Shown: piece after piece, positions 1-8,919 of the stretch
Layout: every line of letters starts with the position of its first letter
Numbering within the stretch: the stretch's first letter is position 1
Assembly: GCA_015075585.1 (NCBI GenBank)
Contig: JABTUB010000001.1
Location: forward strand, 1,031,001 to 1,095,000
DNA: 64,000 bases
From: Chloracidobacterium sp.
GTDB taxonomy: Bacteria; Acidobacteriota; Blastocatellia; Pyrinomonadales; Pyrinomonadaceae
Direction: 5' to 3'
Made by a program: the position numbers and the translations under genes
Notes under the pieces: model-generated
Told to the model about the DNA's origin: nothing
The model's database searches: none
Seen by the model: only the letters and a program-made list of their open reading frames with translations

Positions 1-92
1 TGCACGCCGGCAGCTATGGCCGCCGCGGCGCTCCGGTGCCCGCCGCCGGTGTCGGAAGAGATTATCAGGATCTTTGGCGTATTCGGCTGCAT
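1..92 (-). CDS. MGDG synthase-like glycosyltransferase (N-terminal fragment)
   Basis: Only the first 30 codons are inside the window; the gene continues past the left edge. From the ATG at 92 the peptide reads MQPNTPKILIISSDTGGGHR, then an alanine-rich stretch. The SSDTGGGHRSAA motif is the hallmark of the N-terminal domain of MGDG synthases and processive diacylglycerol glucosyltransferases, which move a sugar from a UDP-sugar to diacylglycerol at the membrane. An in-frame stop lies just upstream and there is no other ATG, so the start is well defined. It follows the radical SAM gene by 22 bases on the same strand, so the two are probably co-transcribed. Donor sugar and product cannot be told from this fragment. 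Confidence 0.75.
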   Translation of the reverse strand, partial: MQPNTPKILIISSDTGGGHRSAAAAIAAGV

Positions 93-114
93 CTGCCAGT
101 CAAAGCTGTACGAT

Positions 115-1278
115 CTATGCTTTCTTTAGAACGGCCTCGCGGGCGGTCTCGAACCCTGCGGATGCCGCCGCTTTTCGCATCTCAGATTCAAGCTTTTTGA
201 TCTTGATGAGATGGCCCGGATTAAACGGCAGCGACGGATAGAAGCAATTCGATTCGTGCGTGCAATGGCATCCGGCAGCTATGTCTTTGCGTCGAGCTTT
301 CATCTGGTCAGATGTCCACGCTGCCTGGAAATTCCAGTCAAAATCACGGAGGTTAAGCACGTCAGGCTTGTTCTCGCACGAGGAAAGAGCTCCGTTGTCG
401 TAGATCACTGCTCCGGCCGAACCTGCATAGCACTTTAACTGCGGTTTGTCTTCCTCTTTTGTCTTTGCGATGAGGCCGTGCATATAGATATCTACCGCTG
501 CTTTGAAGAAGCCGGACTTGCCGCCGTAATTATTCTTGATCGCAGCGCTCTTTGTGTCGTCAAGGATCATCTGCGAAAGTTCCTGATATCGCTTGTGGTC
601 AAAATTCAACTCACTCGGATCGGCCGACGGCGGGCGAATGTAGTTAATATTCACCTTGTCGGGCTTAAGGTCGTATTTTAGAAAGTCATACCAATCGAAG
701 ATCGTATCCTCATTCGAGTGCATAACACAGGTGCAGGTTTGGATATCAAGCTGCGGATATTGCTCGCGCTTCATCTGTTGAAGCGTTCTTGCAGTATGGA
801 TCGCCTTATCCCAGCTGCCTTCCTTTCTCCTGATCTTTTCATGCGCTTCCTTCAAACCGTCAATGCCAAGAGCGACGGAGACATTAAGCTTTGGGCACTC
901 ATCCAGGATCCTTGTAACATCCGGGAAAATTCGCTGATGGATCTGTCCGTTGGACATCAAATAGACCGATTCGAGATTGTTGTTCTCATAAAATGCCTTG
1001 ACGATCTCCGGGAGGTCCTTCCGTGTGAAGGGCTCACCGCCGGCGAGCACAAGCACGCCTAGATTGCCGCCAAGCGTCTCTGATATCCGTGCGATCTCAT
1101 CGGTCTTCATCTGGAGCTTTTTGCGCGGGCGATCATCGAGTTCTTCGGTAAAGAAACAGTGCGTACAGCGCATATCACACACGCTGGTAACGAGAATGTT
1201 AAGAAATACAGGTGAGATGGTCTTCCCGATCACCATGCTCGCGTAACGCTTAAAGATCTCTCTTGTAGTAAAGTCCAT
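115..1278 (-). CDS. radical SAM protein with SPASM-like C-terminus
   Basis: A 387-residue radical SAM enzyme. The CxxxCxxC cluster motif (CDMRCTHC, Cys34, 38 and 41) would bind the 4Fe-4S cluster that cleaves S-adenosylmethionine, and a GGEP motif follows near residue 80. Further cysteines near the C-terminus (CYAG, SSCEN and CHCTHESNC) resemble a SPASM domain for auxiliary clusters. I place the start at the ATG at 1278, because AAGGAAGG lies 4 bases upstream; an in-frame ATG at 1302 has no comparable site. The next gene on the strand is an MGDG-synthase-like glycosyltransferase, so a role in membrane lipid or glycolipid modification is a reasonable guess. The substrate is unknown. Confidence 0.85.
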   Translation of the reverse strand: MDFTTREIFKRYASMVIGKTISPVFLNILVTSVCDMRCTHCFFTEELDDRPRKKLQMKTDEIARISETLGGNLGVLVLAGGEPFTRKDLPEIVKAFYENNNLESVYLMSNGQIHQRIFPDVTRILDECPKLNVSVALGIDGLKEAHEKIRRKEGSWDKAIHTARTLQQMKREQYPQLDIQTCTCVMHSNEDTIFDWYDFLKYDLKPDKVNINYIRPPSADPSELNFDHKRYQELSQMILDDTKSAAIKNNYGGKSGFFKAAVDIYMHGLIAKTKEEDKPQLKCYAGSAGAVIYDNGALSSCENKPDVLNLRDFDWNFQAAWTSDQMKARRKDIAAGCHCTHESNCFYPSLPFNPGHLIKIKKLESEMRKAAASAGFETAREAVLKKA

Positions 1279-1475
1279 TATCCTTCCTTGGCAGACGCCC
1301 ATCCGATGCGCGTTCTACACCAGCTTAAATCTATCGTATTTGATGCCGTTTCTCAACAAATTGCGTGCCGTGCCCATGGCGCGTTAAGGTAAATATTGTC
1401 CTCGATCAAGAAGGCCTATTTATTTGCGGCCTAATGCTCGTTGACACGCGACCCTATTTATCACAATTAGTTGAA

Positions 1476-2354
1476 ATGTATAAGGCGATATTTTCTTTCT
1501 TCGACCAGGTGATCAAAGGCATGGGCCAGATAATGCTCAAAGAGAGTATTTTGACTGGCGTGCTTGTTACGATCGGGGTTTTTGTCGGCGGATGGCGGAC
1601 GTTCCTCGCCACGCTCGCGGCAGCGGCTGCAGGAACATTGACCGCGCGTTTATTCGGCTTCGACCGCAAAAAGATCGACTCCGGACTTTACGGATTCAGT
1701 GCGGCACTGGTCGGGGCAGCCATTGGCCTTCTTTTTGATCTGACGCCGACCACCTGGATTGCCGTCATTCTGGGCGGCGCGGCGGCCGCCCTCGTTCAGC
1801 ACATTTTTCTGCGAAAGGAGCTTCCGGGCTACACTTTTCCGTTCATTCTGGTAACTTGGGCGACCGTCTTCGTATTGAGGAATTTTGCTCAAGTTCCGGG
1901 CCCGAATCTATTTCTTGGAAAACACGATGCACTGGCGCTCGGCAATGCGTTCGCGGTAACCAACGGCTTTGGTGAGGTAACCTTTCAGAAAAATGTTTTC
2001 TCCGGAATTTTCATCTTTATAGGTGTGCTTGCTGCCGACATACGGGCGGCTCTGTATGGCTTTACAGCTTCGCTTGCTGGTGCATTGATCGCACAAGCAA
2101 GCGGGCAGGCTGCTGATGCGGTAACGCTCGGCCTGTTCGGGTTCAATCCGGTTCTGACTGCCATTGCTCTTTCCGGGCCGACGAAGCGTGACCTTCTGTT
2201 CTGCATCATTGGCGTAATAATTACGATCGGTGTGAATCTCGCTTTCGCGAACACCGAGATCTTCGATGCGGTCGGCGGCGCCTTTACGTTCCCGTTCGTC
2301 CTGGCTACATGGATCACATCGTTAATAAAGAAAACATCGGCCAAGCAGCAGTAA
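1476..2354 (+). CDS. urea transporter family protein
   Basis: An integral membrane protein of about 292 residues with roughly ten hydrophobic segments. The two halves are similar: LPGYTFPFILVTW near residue 120 and AFTFPFVLATW near residue 275 are the repeated signature of the urea transporter (UT) family, which forms a channel for passive urea passage. The reading frame extends upstream to 1365, but family members begin close to the sequence starting MYKAIFSFFDQ, so the ATG at 1476 is preferred; no strong ribosome site distinguishes it from the ATG at 1434. No urease gene is in the window, so the physiological role stays open. Confidence 0.8.
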   Translation: MYKAIFSFFDQVIKGMGQIMLKESILTGVLVTIGVFVGGWRTFLATLAAAAAGTLTARLFGFDRKKIDSGLYGFSAALVGAAIGLLFDLTPTTWIAVILGGAAAALVQHIFLRKELPGYTFPFILVTWATVFVLRNFAQVPGPNLFLGKHDALALGNAFAVTNGFGEVTFQKNVFSGIFIFIGVLAADIRAALYGFTASLAGALIAQASGQAADAVTLGLFGFNPVLTAIALSGPTKRDLLFCIIGVIITIGVNLAFANTEIFDAVGGAFTFPFVLATWITSLIKKTSAKQQ

Positions 2355-2406
2355 TCGGAAATGCCTCCGCTTACAGAGCGAGCCGCACGGGAATACAATA
2401 ATTGTT

Positions 2407-3144
2407 ATGAGTGATCTTACCGAAAAACTACGCGTCGAAGTTTGGAGCGATGTTGTCTGCCCATTCTGCTATATCGGAAAACGGAATTACGAGGCGGCTC
2501 TTGCTAAGTTTGAACATCCTGAAGAGGTCGTGTTGGAATTCAGAGCATTTCAGCTTGACCCGAATATGACGCAGGACCCGAACAAAAAGACCGATCTTCG
2601 CGAACATCTCGCACATAAGTACGGACGCAGTTTGCCCGAGGCCGATGCAATGCTTCAACAGATGGCCGGAACGGCGAAGAATGCGGGACTTACGTTCAAT
2701 TTCGATACCGCAGTTCGCTTCAATACCTATCAAGCACATCGCATCGCTCAGATAGCGAAAGAAAAAGGACTCGGCAATGAGTTCGAGGAAGCTCTTTTTG
2801 CGGCATATTTTACCAACGGCATTGACCTTGGCAGCGCGGAAAAGCTGAGGCAAGTCGCAGCAAGTGTCGGGCTGTGCGATGCTGATCTCGAAGCGGCGCT
2901 TAACGACGAAACCTATGCCGCAATGGTCGATCAGGATCTCCGCGAGGCCGCCTCGATAGGTATTTCAGGAGTCCCGTTCTTCTTATTCAACAAGAAATAT
3001 GCCGTCTCAGGCGCTCAGCCGCCTGAAGTCTTTCTCGAAGCGCTGAACGCCGCTTATAACGATTGGAAGCGGTCGGAGGCTCCCGAGATCAAAGCGGTAA
3101 GTGCCGGATCGTCCTGCGATATCGGCGGAAATTGCGATCGATAG
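2407..3144 (+). CDS. DsbA-family oxidoreductase, FrnE-like
   Basis: A 245-residue thioredoxin-fold protein of the DsbA/FrnE group. The redox motif CPFC (Cys18 and Cys21) follows the first beta strand (VEVWSDVV), and the cis-proline segment ISGVPFFLF lies near residue 192. There is no signal peptide, so it should act in the cytoplasm, as FrnE proteins do in thiol oxidation and isomerisation. The tail carries two more cysteines (SCDIGGNCDR) that could form an accessory disulfide, as in Deinococcus FrnE. It converges with the PBP gene, with only 7 bases between the ends. Confidence 0.88.
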   Translation: MSDLTEKLRVEVWSDVVCPFCYIGKRNYEAALAKFEHPEEVVLEFRAFQLDPNMTQDPNKKTDLREHLAHKYGRSLPEADAMLQQMAGTAKNAGLTFNFDTAVRFNTYQAHRIAQIAKEKGLGNEFEEALFAAYFTNGIDLGSAEKLRQVAASVGLCDADLEAALNDETYAAMVDQDLREAASIGISGVPFFLFNKKYAVSGAQPPEVFLEALNAAYNDWKRSEAPEIKAVSAGSSCDIGGNCDR

Positions 3145-3151
3145 CGCGACG

Positions 3152-5965
3152 TCAACGATGAAACGTACAAAATTCCTTCGGTTCTGAGCCGGCGGCAAAG
3201 GTTCGCATTTCACGCTCCGGGCATTTCGATGTTGCACGCAACCCTGTCAACGGACACACAGCCACGGAAACAGTGCCTGATTCGGAGCGCGGAGCATTCG
3301 GCGGACGTCCCGGCGGCTCACCGTTAGGCGGTTGAGCGGAATCCTGCCAGGTCGAATCGACGGGCGTCGGCGACGGATGCTTGCTTTCGGTCTCGACGTT
3401 GATATCTTCGGTTCCTGCGATCGCGCGGCTCGGCATTGTCCCCGAAATGAACAGCTCAATACGGCGAAACTCAGCGGGAACATTCGTTACATAGATCTCC
3501 GGTTCAGGTACCGAGGGCGTGTCAACCGGTATCTCATTTCCTTCGCTGTCAACCAGCTTCATCGGCGTCGGTGTTGCCGTGGGCGAGGCATCGGGCAGCT
3601 GCTGTTCAACGGCATCCAGTTCGCGGATAAGCTTGCCGTTGCGAATGTCGATCTCGCCCTTGCGGATGCCGCCGGGCATCGTCCAGTCGCCATTCCATTC
3701 AGGATGCAGGGCAAGAGCGGCCTTCATAAAGTCGGCCCACACCGGCATTGCCGAATCCGATCCTTTCATCCCAAGGTCGTCGCCATTGTCAAAACCTACA
3801 TAGACGACGCAAACGATCTCGGGCGTAAAGCCCGCGAACCATCCGTCGCGTGAGGTTCCGGTCTTTCCGGCAAAGGCCGTCTTGCCGGCGACGTTGCGAA
3901 AGCCCCAACCTTGGGCCTGTGCTGCGGTGCCGCGATTGATGACGTCTTTCATAATGTCGTCCATTATGTAGGCGACATCGGGTCGTACGATATTCTTACG
4001 TTCGGGCAGCGGGGCCGTAACCGTGCGGCCGTCGCCGGATGTTATTTGCGTGATCGGCATTGGCGCGGCACGGTCGCCGAGATTGGCGAACATTGTGTAC
4101 GCTGTGGCAACCTCCAACGGAGTAGCTTCGGCAGTTCCGAGTGCCATCGAAGGATATGCCTTATCGACCTTTGGCAAGCCGGCCTTTGCCGCGAAATTCA
4201 TCACTTTGCCGATATTCAGCTGCATGGCAAGATCGACGGTTATAACATTTTTGCTCTTAACCAGCGCGTCCCGCAGCGTCAACTCCTTGTTCGAGAAAGT
4301 GTCGCCGAAATTATTCGGCGAATAGGTCTCGGTGCCGAAGGTGAACACCTTCTTTTCGTCTTTGAATATGCTGGCGGCGGTAAATTGCCGTGTGCCCGAG
4401 TCGTAAGCGGAATTTATCGCGGCCGTATAAACAAAGGGCTTGAATACGGAGCCGGGCTGCCTTTTCGCACTTGTTGCTCGGTTGAACTGATTTTGCAGAT
4501 AATCGCGCCCGCCGACCATTGCCACGATCTCGCCGGTCCTCGGTCGGACGGCTACAAGGGCTGCGTTCAGCGATCCTTTCTCTTTCTTTGGAAAGTATTT
4601 GTCCAGCGAATTCAGCCGTTTGCTTACGGTCTCATAAGCGATCCGCTGAAGGTCGGGGTCGATCGAGGTGTAAACACGCAAGTGCTGTATCGCTTCGGGG
4701 TCCGAGACGAGTTTCGGCAGCTCGTCGATGGCGTATTGTGAAAAATACGGCATACCCTGCAGGTCATGTTTAGCGTCGAATTGCCGGAGCTCGATAGGTT
4801 CCTGCTTGTATTCCGCAAGCTTTGCGGGGTCGATATCGCCTGTTTCAACCATCGATTCAAGGACCTGATTGCGCCGCTCCGTTACCTTTTCGAGATTCTT
4901 GTACGGATTGTAGCGGTTCGGACTGCGAATTATTCCTGCGATAAAAGCGGATTCGGGCAGCGTAAGCTGTGATACATCTTTGCCGAAATAAGCATTTGCC
5001 GCCTCGCCGACGCCGTAGATCGACACACCCGAACGCTGCCCAAGATATATCTGATTGGCATATAGCGTAAAGATATCCTGCTTGCTGAGCCGCGTTTCGA
5101 GAATGATCGACATAAAGGCCTCGGTCGCTTTGCGCTCGAGTGTCTGCTCGTTGCTCAGGAGCGTGTTCTTGACAAGCTGCTGCGTTATGGAGGAGCCGCC
5201 CTGATTTTGAAGCGGTGAATTCTCATCGCTGTCATATCGCCGCCAAAGCGCGCGTGCGATACCGCGAAAGTTGACGCCGTAATGGTCAAAAAAGGCTCTA
5301 TCCTCGGTCGCCACGATCGCCCGTATAAGGTGCGGCGGCAGGTCATTATAGGTGATGGTCTTTCGTCGGCCGTCGCCCTCAGCCGCAACCGAACTCAGCA
5401 TCTTGGGTTCAAGCCGTGCCTCTTTGACTTGTTCGCCCGTGTCGCGGTCACCGATCGCGGCCACCGTCTTAAGATCCTTGCCGAACTTAACGGATATTGA
5501 CGGAAATGCCTTTTTACCGTCGATCACCGCACCGGCACCGGGCTCGATGGCAAGTACGTCGCCCTCGGCCGAATACCGGCTTCGCGACTGATCGGCCTTA
5601 TTATTCTTTTCGATATAGCCGGCAGAGCGAAGATAATCGGTCAGCTCCTGCATCGATATCGACTCATCGACGCGGAGCGTTTTTGGGGCCGAATATATGC
5701 CCGCGGTCGGCGTAAAAACCTCGCCGCTGAGCAGACGCCGGTCGATACGGTCAGAGAATTCGAACCAGAAGTACGTCAACGAGAGGAACGTGATCAGAAG
5801 CACGATTAGGCTAATGATGAGCGTCCAACGGTTGAACACAAGGTCGATGAGCCGCCTTACGCGCGACTTTGGCGGAGCCTTAAATGAGACCTGACGCCGT
5901 GCCTTCACCCATCCTTTTGGCGGCATCTTTGATCTTGCTGTTCTATTTTCTGTCGGTTCGGGCAT
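3152..5965 (-). CDS. bifunctional penicillin-binding protein 1 (GT51 plus transpeptidase)
   Basis: A 937-residue class A PBP that polymerises lipid II and cross-links peptidoglycan in the periplasm. A basic cytoplasmic tail precedes one membrane anchor at about 48-70. A PBP1B-like linker region follows (TAGIYSAPKTLRVDES). The GT51 domain shows the catalytic EDRAFFDHYG segment, GGSSITQQLVKN and the second glutamate region LETRLSKQDI. The transpeptidase has all three motifs: SVFK (in RQPGSVFKPF), SKN, and KTGTSRDGWFAG. The C-terminal 150 residues are proline-rich and end in a cysteine-containing tail (CPLTGLRATSKCPERE). The start at 5965 has no clear ribosome site; an in-frame ATG at 5926 is possible. 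It is transcribed divergently from the epimerase gene. Confidence 0.93.
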   Translation of the reverse strand: MPEPTENRTARSKMPPKGWVKARRQVSFKAPPKSRVRRLIDLVFNRWTLIISLIVLLITFLSLTYFWFEFSDRIDRRLLSGEVFTPTAGIYSAPKTLRVDESISMQELTDYLRSAGYIEKNNKADQSRSRYSAEGDVLAIEPGAGAVIDGKKAFPSISVKFGKDLKTVAAIGDRDTGEQVKEARLEPKMLSSVAAEGDGRRKTITYNDLPPHLIRAIVATEDRAFFDHYGVNFRGIARALWRRYDSDENSPLQNQGGSSITQQLVKNTLLSNEQTLERKATEAFMSIILETRLSKQDIFTLYANQIYLGQRSGVSIYGVGEAANAYFGKDVSQLTLPESAFIAGIIRSPNRYNPYKNLEKVTERRNQVLESMVETGDIDPAKLAEYKQEPIELRQFDAKHDLQGMPYFSQYAIDELPKLVSDPEAIQHLRVYTSIDPDLQRIAYETVSKRLNSLDKYFPKKEKGSLNAALVAVRPRTGEIVAMVGGRDYLQNQFNRATSAKRQPGSVFKPFVYTAAINSAYDSGTRQFTAASIFKDEKKVFTFGTETYSPNNFGDTFSNKELTLRDALVKSKNVITVDLAMQLNIGKVMNFAAKAGLPKVDKAYPSMALGTAEATPLEVATAYTMFANLGDRAAPMPITQITSGDGRTVTAPLPERKNIVRPDVAYIMDDIMKDVINRGTAAQAQGWGFRNVAGKTAFAGKTGTSRDGWFAGFTPEIVCVVYVGFDNGDDLGMKGSDSAMPVWADFMKAALALHPEWNGDWTMPGGIRKGEIDIRNGKLIRELDAVEQQLPDASPTATPTPMKLVDSEGNEIPVDTPSVPEPEIYVTNVPAEFRRIELFISGTMPSRAIAGTEDINVETESKHPSPTPVDSTWQDSAQPPNGEPPGRPPNAPRSESGTVSVAVCPLTGLRATSKCPEREMRTFAAGSEPKEFCTFHR

Positions 5966-6078
5966 TGCGGCACGCTGAACAACGCCTCGCGGCGGGCAGG
6001 AGAGGCACTCTTGCTATTAAAAATCTTACTATATTTGCGTGGCTTGATGTCCAGCAAATAATGACTTCTAATTGACCT

Positions 6079-6936
6079 ATGAAGGTACTCGTTACGGGCG
6101 GAAGCGGTTATCTCGGCACGCATGTGAGGCGTTTTTTCGGTGCTGACGACCTGTCGAGACGTTCGGGCAAGGATGTTTTGATCCGCCAAGATGCTGCGAT
6201 CGCGAGTGAATACGACTTGGTTATCCACATGGCGGCGAACCTCGATCGATCATCCGCCGGTGAAGAAAAGAATTTTGAGACGCAGGTTGCGGGAACTATC
6301 AATATCCTTCGGTCGATGCGTGAAGGAGCCGCCTTCATTTATTTGTCAACAAAGGATATATACGGACGCTTTGCGGATAATTACTTTGATGTGCCCGAGA
6401 CCGTGCCGGTTTCATATTCGGGGCAATCATCTTTCGAATGGTCGAAGTTCATTGCTGAGAAATACGTCGAATATTATGCGAACGCTCGCGGCTTTCGCTC
6501 GTGTATTTTTCGTCTTTCATCCGCCTACGCACCAATGAGCGAAGGCAACAGGCCGAGTTTTGCGGGCCACTATGCAAATGCGATCAATCTTGGCGAGGCG
6601 ATCCGGCTGCCTGCCGGCGGAACGCCTATCCGCGATATCCTGCACGTTGATGACTTTGCACGCGCGTGTTCAGCGTTCTTTGAGTCTGTGATACGGCACG
6701 GACTTTATAACATCGGCGGCGGCCGTGCGAATGCAATGAGTCTGACCGACCTTATCACAAAGATGGAAGAGGTCTCGGGCCTTTCGGCTGTCATTGATAC
6801 TGATCATCCGCTGCCTGCGCCTGTGCCGCTCAATTATGTTACCGATACATCGCTCATAATGCTCGAACTCGACTGGGAACCGCAGATCGCGGTCGAGGAC
6901 GGCCTGCGGACATTGTTCTCTGCCCACGATGCCTGA
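6079..6936 (+). CDS. NAD-dependent epimerase/dehydratase-like protein with FxxxK
   Basis: A 285-residue extended short-chain dehydrogenase. The N-terminal GGSGYLG motif (residues 7-13) is the Rossmann dinucleotide site, and the catalytic serine/threonine strand YLSTKDIYG is present. At the YxxxK position the protein has FEWSK, so the usual catalytic tyrosine is phenylalanine (Phe119) while the lysine (Lys123) is kept. The C-terminal half carries the RDILHVDDFARA segment typical of sugar epimerases. It is followed by waaF, whose ATG overlaps this stop codon by one base (TGATG), so the two are translationally coupled. A role in an LPS-core or other nucleotide sugar is likely from context, but the altered residue leaves the reaction uncertain. 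Confidence 0.8.
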   Translation: MKVLVTGGSGYLGTHVRRFFGADDLSRRSGKDVLIRQDAAIASEYDLVIHMAANLDRSSAGEEKNFETQVAGTINILRSMREGAAFIYLSTKDIYGRFADNYFDVPETVPVSYSGQSSFEWSKFIAEKYVEYYANARGFRSCIFRLSSAYAPMSEGNRPSFAGHYANAINLGEAIRLPAGGTPIRDILHVDDFARACSAFFESVIRHGLYNIGGGRANAMSLTDLITKMEEVSGLSAVIDTDHPLPAPVPLNYVTDTSLIMLELDWEPQIAVEDGLRTLFSAHDA

Positions 6937-7991
6937 TGAAGATACTTGTACGCGGTACAAATTGGATCGGTGATGCAGTGATGTCGATCCCGGCATTACG
7001 TGAGCTTCGGCGGATATTTCCCGAAGATCGCATTACGCTGCATACACGCTCGTGGGCCGACGGGCTTTTCGAAGAAGCAAGTTTTATTGACGATATCGTT
7101 ACCTACGAAAAGCACCGTTGGCGTGTAAAAGATGTGCTCGACAATTCGCAGTTCCTGCGTGAGGACCGTTATGACCTGGCGATCCTGCTGCCGAACTCGT
7201 TCGAGGCGGCGCTTACCGCGTTCTTATCAAAGATCCCTCGGCGGATCGGCTACAACAAGGATGTGCGCGGCCTTCTGTTGACCGACCCGATCGCGGTGCC
7301 CGAGTGGAAGGGCCGGCGGCACGAGGCTTTCTACTACATCGAACTTGTGCGTCAGATCGAACGGCTTATCCTAGGCAGTGAAACGGTCGGGGGCGAAGTG
7401 CCGGACGCATTGCTCGAGGTCTCGGACAAGCGTAGATCGATCGCACGCAAATATCTGGCGGATCTCGGATGCGATCCGACAAAGGAAACCATTGTGTTGG
7501 GCGTCGGCTCGGCCAATTCGGCGGCGAAACGCTGGCCTGCGGCAAGCTACGCGGCAATTGCCGATATGTTTTCCGGGCGGCGCGATGCGAACGTAGTTTT
7601 AATGGGTTCGAAAGATGAGGCTCAGATCGCGGCCGATGTGGAAAAGGCGACAAGGTCGCCGATCTTCAATATCGCGGGCAGGACGAGCCTTGCGGAGGGC
7701 GTTGCGATACTGAGCGTTGTTGATCTTACGGTGTCGAACGACATGGGGTTGGCGCACCTGGCGGCGGCCGTTCAAACAAATACCCTCGTCATCTTCGGCC
7801 CGACCGACCCGAACATCACAAGGCCGTTCTCAAGTTATGCTCATATTATTACTGCGGGTGCTGACTGCTCGCCGTGTCATTTGCGCGATTGCCCCATCGA
7901 TCATCGCTGTATGACGCGCATAACGCCTCAAATGGTATTTGACCGATCTGTCAGCATTCTTGAGCGCGATGGAACTGCTGCCACTGAATAG
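6936..7991 (+). CDS. waaF: ADP-heptose:LPS heptosyltransferase (GT9)
   Basis: A 351-residue glycosyltransferase family 9 protein, closest in pattern to heptosyltransferase II, which adds a heptose from ADP-heptose to the LPS inner core on the cytoplasmic face of the inner membrane. The N-terminus ILVRGTNWIGDAVMSIPALR is characteristic, and the C-terminal domain shows SNDMGLAHLAAA and FGPTDP, the nucleotide-sugar binding region. A cysteine cluster near the end (CSPCHLRDCPIDHRC) matches that seen in many WaaF homologues. It overlaps the epimerase gene by one base and is followed after 2 bases by gmhB, consistent with one LPS heptose operon. Confidence 0.88.
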   Translation: MKILVRGTNWIGDAVMSIPALRELRRIFPEDRITLHTRSWADGLFEEASFIDDIVTYEKHRWRVKDVLDNSQFLREDRYDLAILLPNSFEAALTAFLSKIPRRIGYNKDVRGLLLTDPIAVPEWKGRRHEAFYYIELVRQIERLILGSETVGGEVPDALLEVSDKRRSIARKYLADLGCDPTKETIVLGVGSANSAAKRWPAASYAAIADMFSGRRDANVVLMGSKDEAQIAADVEKATRSPIFNIAGRTSLAEGVAILSVVDLTVSNDMGLAHLAAAVQTNTLVIFGPTDPNITRPFSSYAHIITAGADCSPCHLRDCPIDHRCMTRITPQMVFDRSVSILERDGTAATE

Positions 7992-7993
7992 AT

Positions 7994-8533
7994 ATGAAAA
8001 AGCCGGCCATCTTTCTTGACCGCGACGGGACCCTGATCGAAGAGGTGAATTTTCTCCACCGTGTCGAGGATCTGCGCATCTTTGAGCAAACGCCAAAGGC
8101 ACTCGGCGATCTGCGCGATGCGGGATTTCTGATTGTTGTGCTCACAAATCAGTCCGGCATCGGCAGAGGGCGATATTCTGTTGAAGATATGCACGCCGTG
8201 CACAGAGCAATGCAGGACGCGTTGAGCGGCATGATCGACGGCTTTTATTTCTGTCCGCATCTGCCGGATGCCGGCTGCCGTTGCCGCAAGCCCGGGCTTG
8301 GCATGATAGAAGCGGCTTGTGAGGATCTTGCGATCGACCTTGAACTCTCGTGGATGATCGGCGACAAACGTTCCGACATCGAGACCGGATTTGCCGCGAA
8401 TATTCGGACCGCATTGGTTTTAACAGGTTATGGTGCGGAAGACCGGAAGCGGCTGGATGCTGAGCCGACGGTTACCGCAGACGGTCTCGGCGACGCCGCG
8501 GAAGCCGTTTTGCGGCTTATCGGGCGGTCATAG
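7994..8533 (+). CDS. gmhB: D-glycero-beta-D-manno-heptose 1,7-bisphosphate 7-phosphatase
   Basis: A 179-residue HAD-superfamily phosphatase that removes the 7-phosphate in the ADP-heptose pathway. Motif I is FLDRDGTL (both aspartates present), motif II is VVLTNQSGIGRG, and motif IV is MIGDKRSDIETG. The zinc-binding insertion typical of GmhB is intact (CPHLPDAGCRC). It supplies the substrate chain used by the heptosyltransferase encoded immediately upstream. Its last 6 bases overlap the 3' end of the convergent cupin gene. A histidinol-phosphatase function is possible within the same family, but the LPS context favours GmhB. Confidence 0.9.
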   Translation: MKKPAIFLDRDGTLIEEVNFLHRVEDLRIFEQTPKALGDLRDAGFLIVVLTNQSGIGRGRYSVEDMHAVHRAMQDALSGMIDGFYFCPHLPDAGCRCRKPGLGMIEAACEDLAIDLELSWMIGDKRSDIETGFAANIRTALVLTGYGAEDRKRLDAEPTVTADGLGDAAEAVLRLIGRS

Positions 8534-8902
8534 CCTTCCAAAATCATCTTCGAGCCGTACGATATCATCCTCACCGAAGTATGTGCCGGTCTGTGTTTCG
8601 ATAAAGACGAGCAGTTCAATTTCGGAAGGGTTTTCGACACGGTGTGCGGTTCCGGCCGGAATATCTACCGATCCGCCTGCATTGACTAACAATTCCTCGC
8701 CATTTAATGTTACCTTAGCCGTGCCGCGGATGATGAACCAATGCTCAGAGCGCTTTGAGTGGTGCTGGTAGCTGAGGCGTTTTCCCGGCAGAACCTCGAT
8801 CCTTTTGACCTTAAAATGTTCGCTGTCGTCGAGAACGGTGAAACTGCCCCACGGTCGTTCATCGTAGGTCGGCGAGTTACTGAGAGTGCTGTCGTTCGCC
8901 AT
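8528..8902 (-). CDS. cupin protein, PMI type II C-terminal domain-like
   Basis: A stand-alone single-domain cupin of about 124 residues. It matches the C-terminal domain of type II mannose-6-phosphate isomerases: RPWGSFTVLDD, then the metal-site pattern QHHSKRSEHWFII and the second cupin motif IPAGTAHRVEN. The N-terminal nucleotidyltransferase half of the bifunctional enzyme is absent. Metal-binding histidines and glutamate look intact. I choose the ATG at 8902; a TTG four codons upstream is the alternative. It is divergent from the histidine kinase gene with only 17 bases between the start codons. A role in mannose or LPS sugar supply is likely but unproven. Confidence 0.8.
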   Translation of the reverse strand: MANDSTLSNSPTYDERPWGSFTVLDDSEHFKVKRIEVLPGKRLSYQHHSKRSEHWFIIRGTAKVTLNGEELLVNAGGSVDIPAGTAHRVENPSEIELLVFIETQTGTYFGEDDIVRLEDDFGRL

Positions 8903-8919
8903 ATTTTGAGACAAGGGAC

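Noticed and set aside
3911..4741. Long plus-strand open frame opposite the PBP gene
   Set aside because: The opposite strand encodes a complete PBP with all motifs; the plus-strand protein has no recognisable pattern and arises from codon bias.
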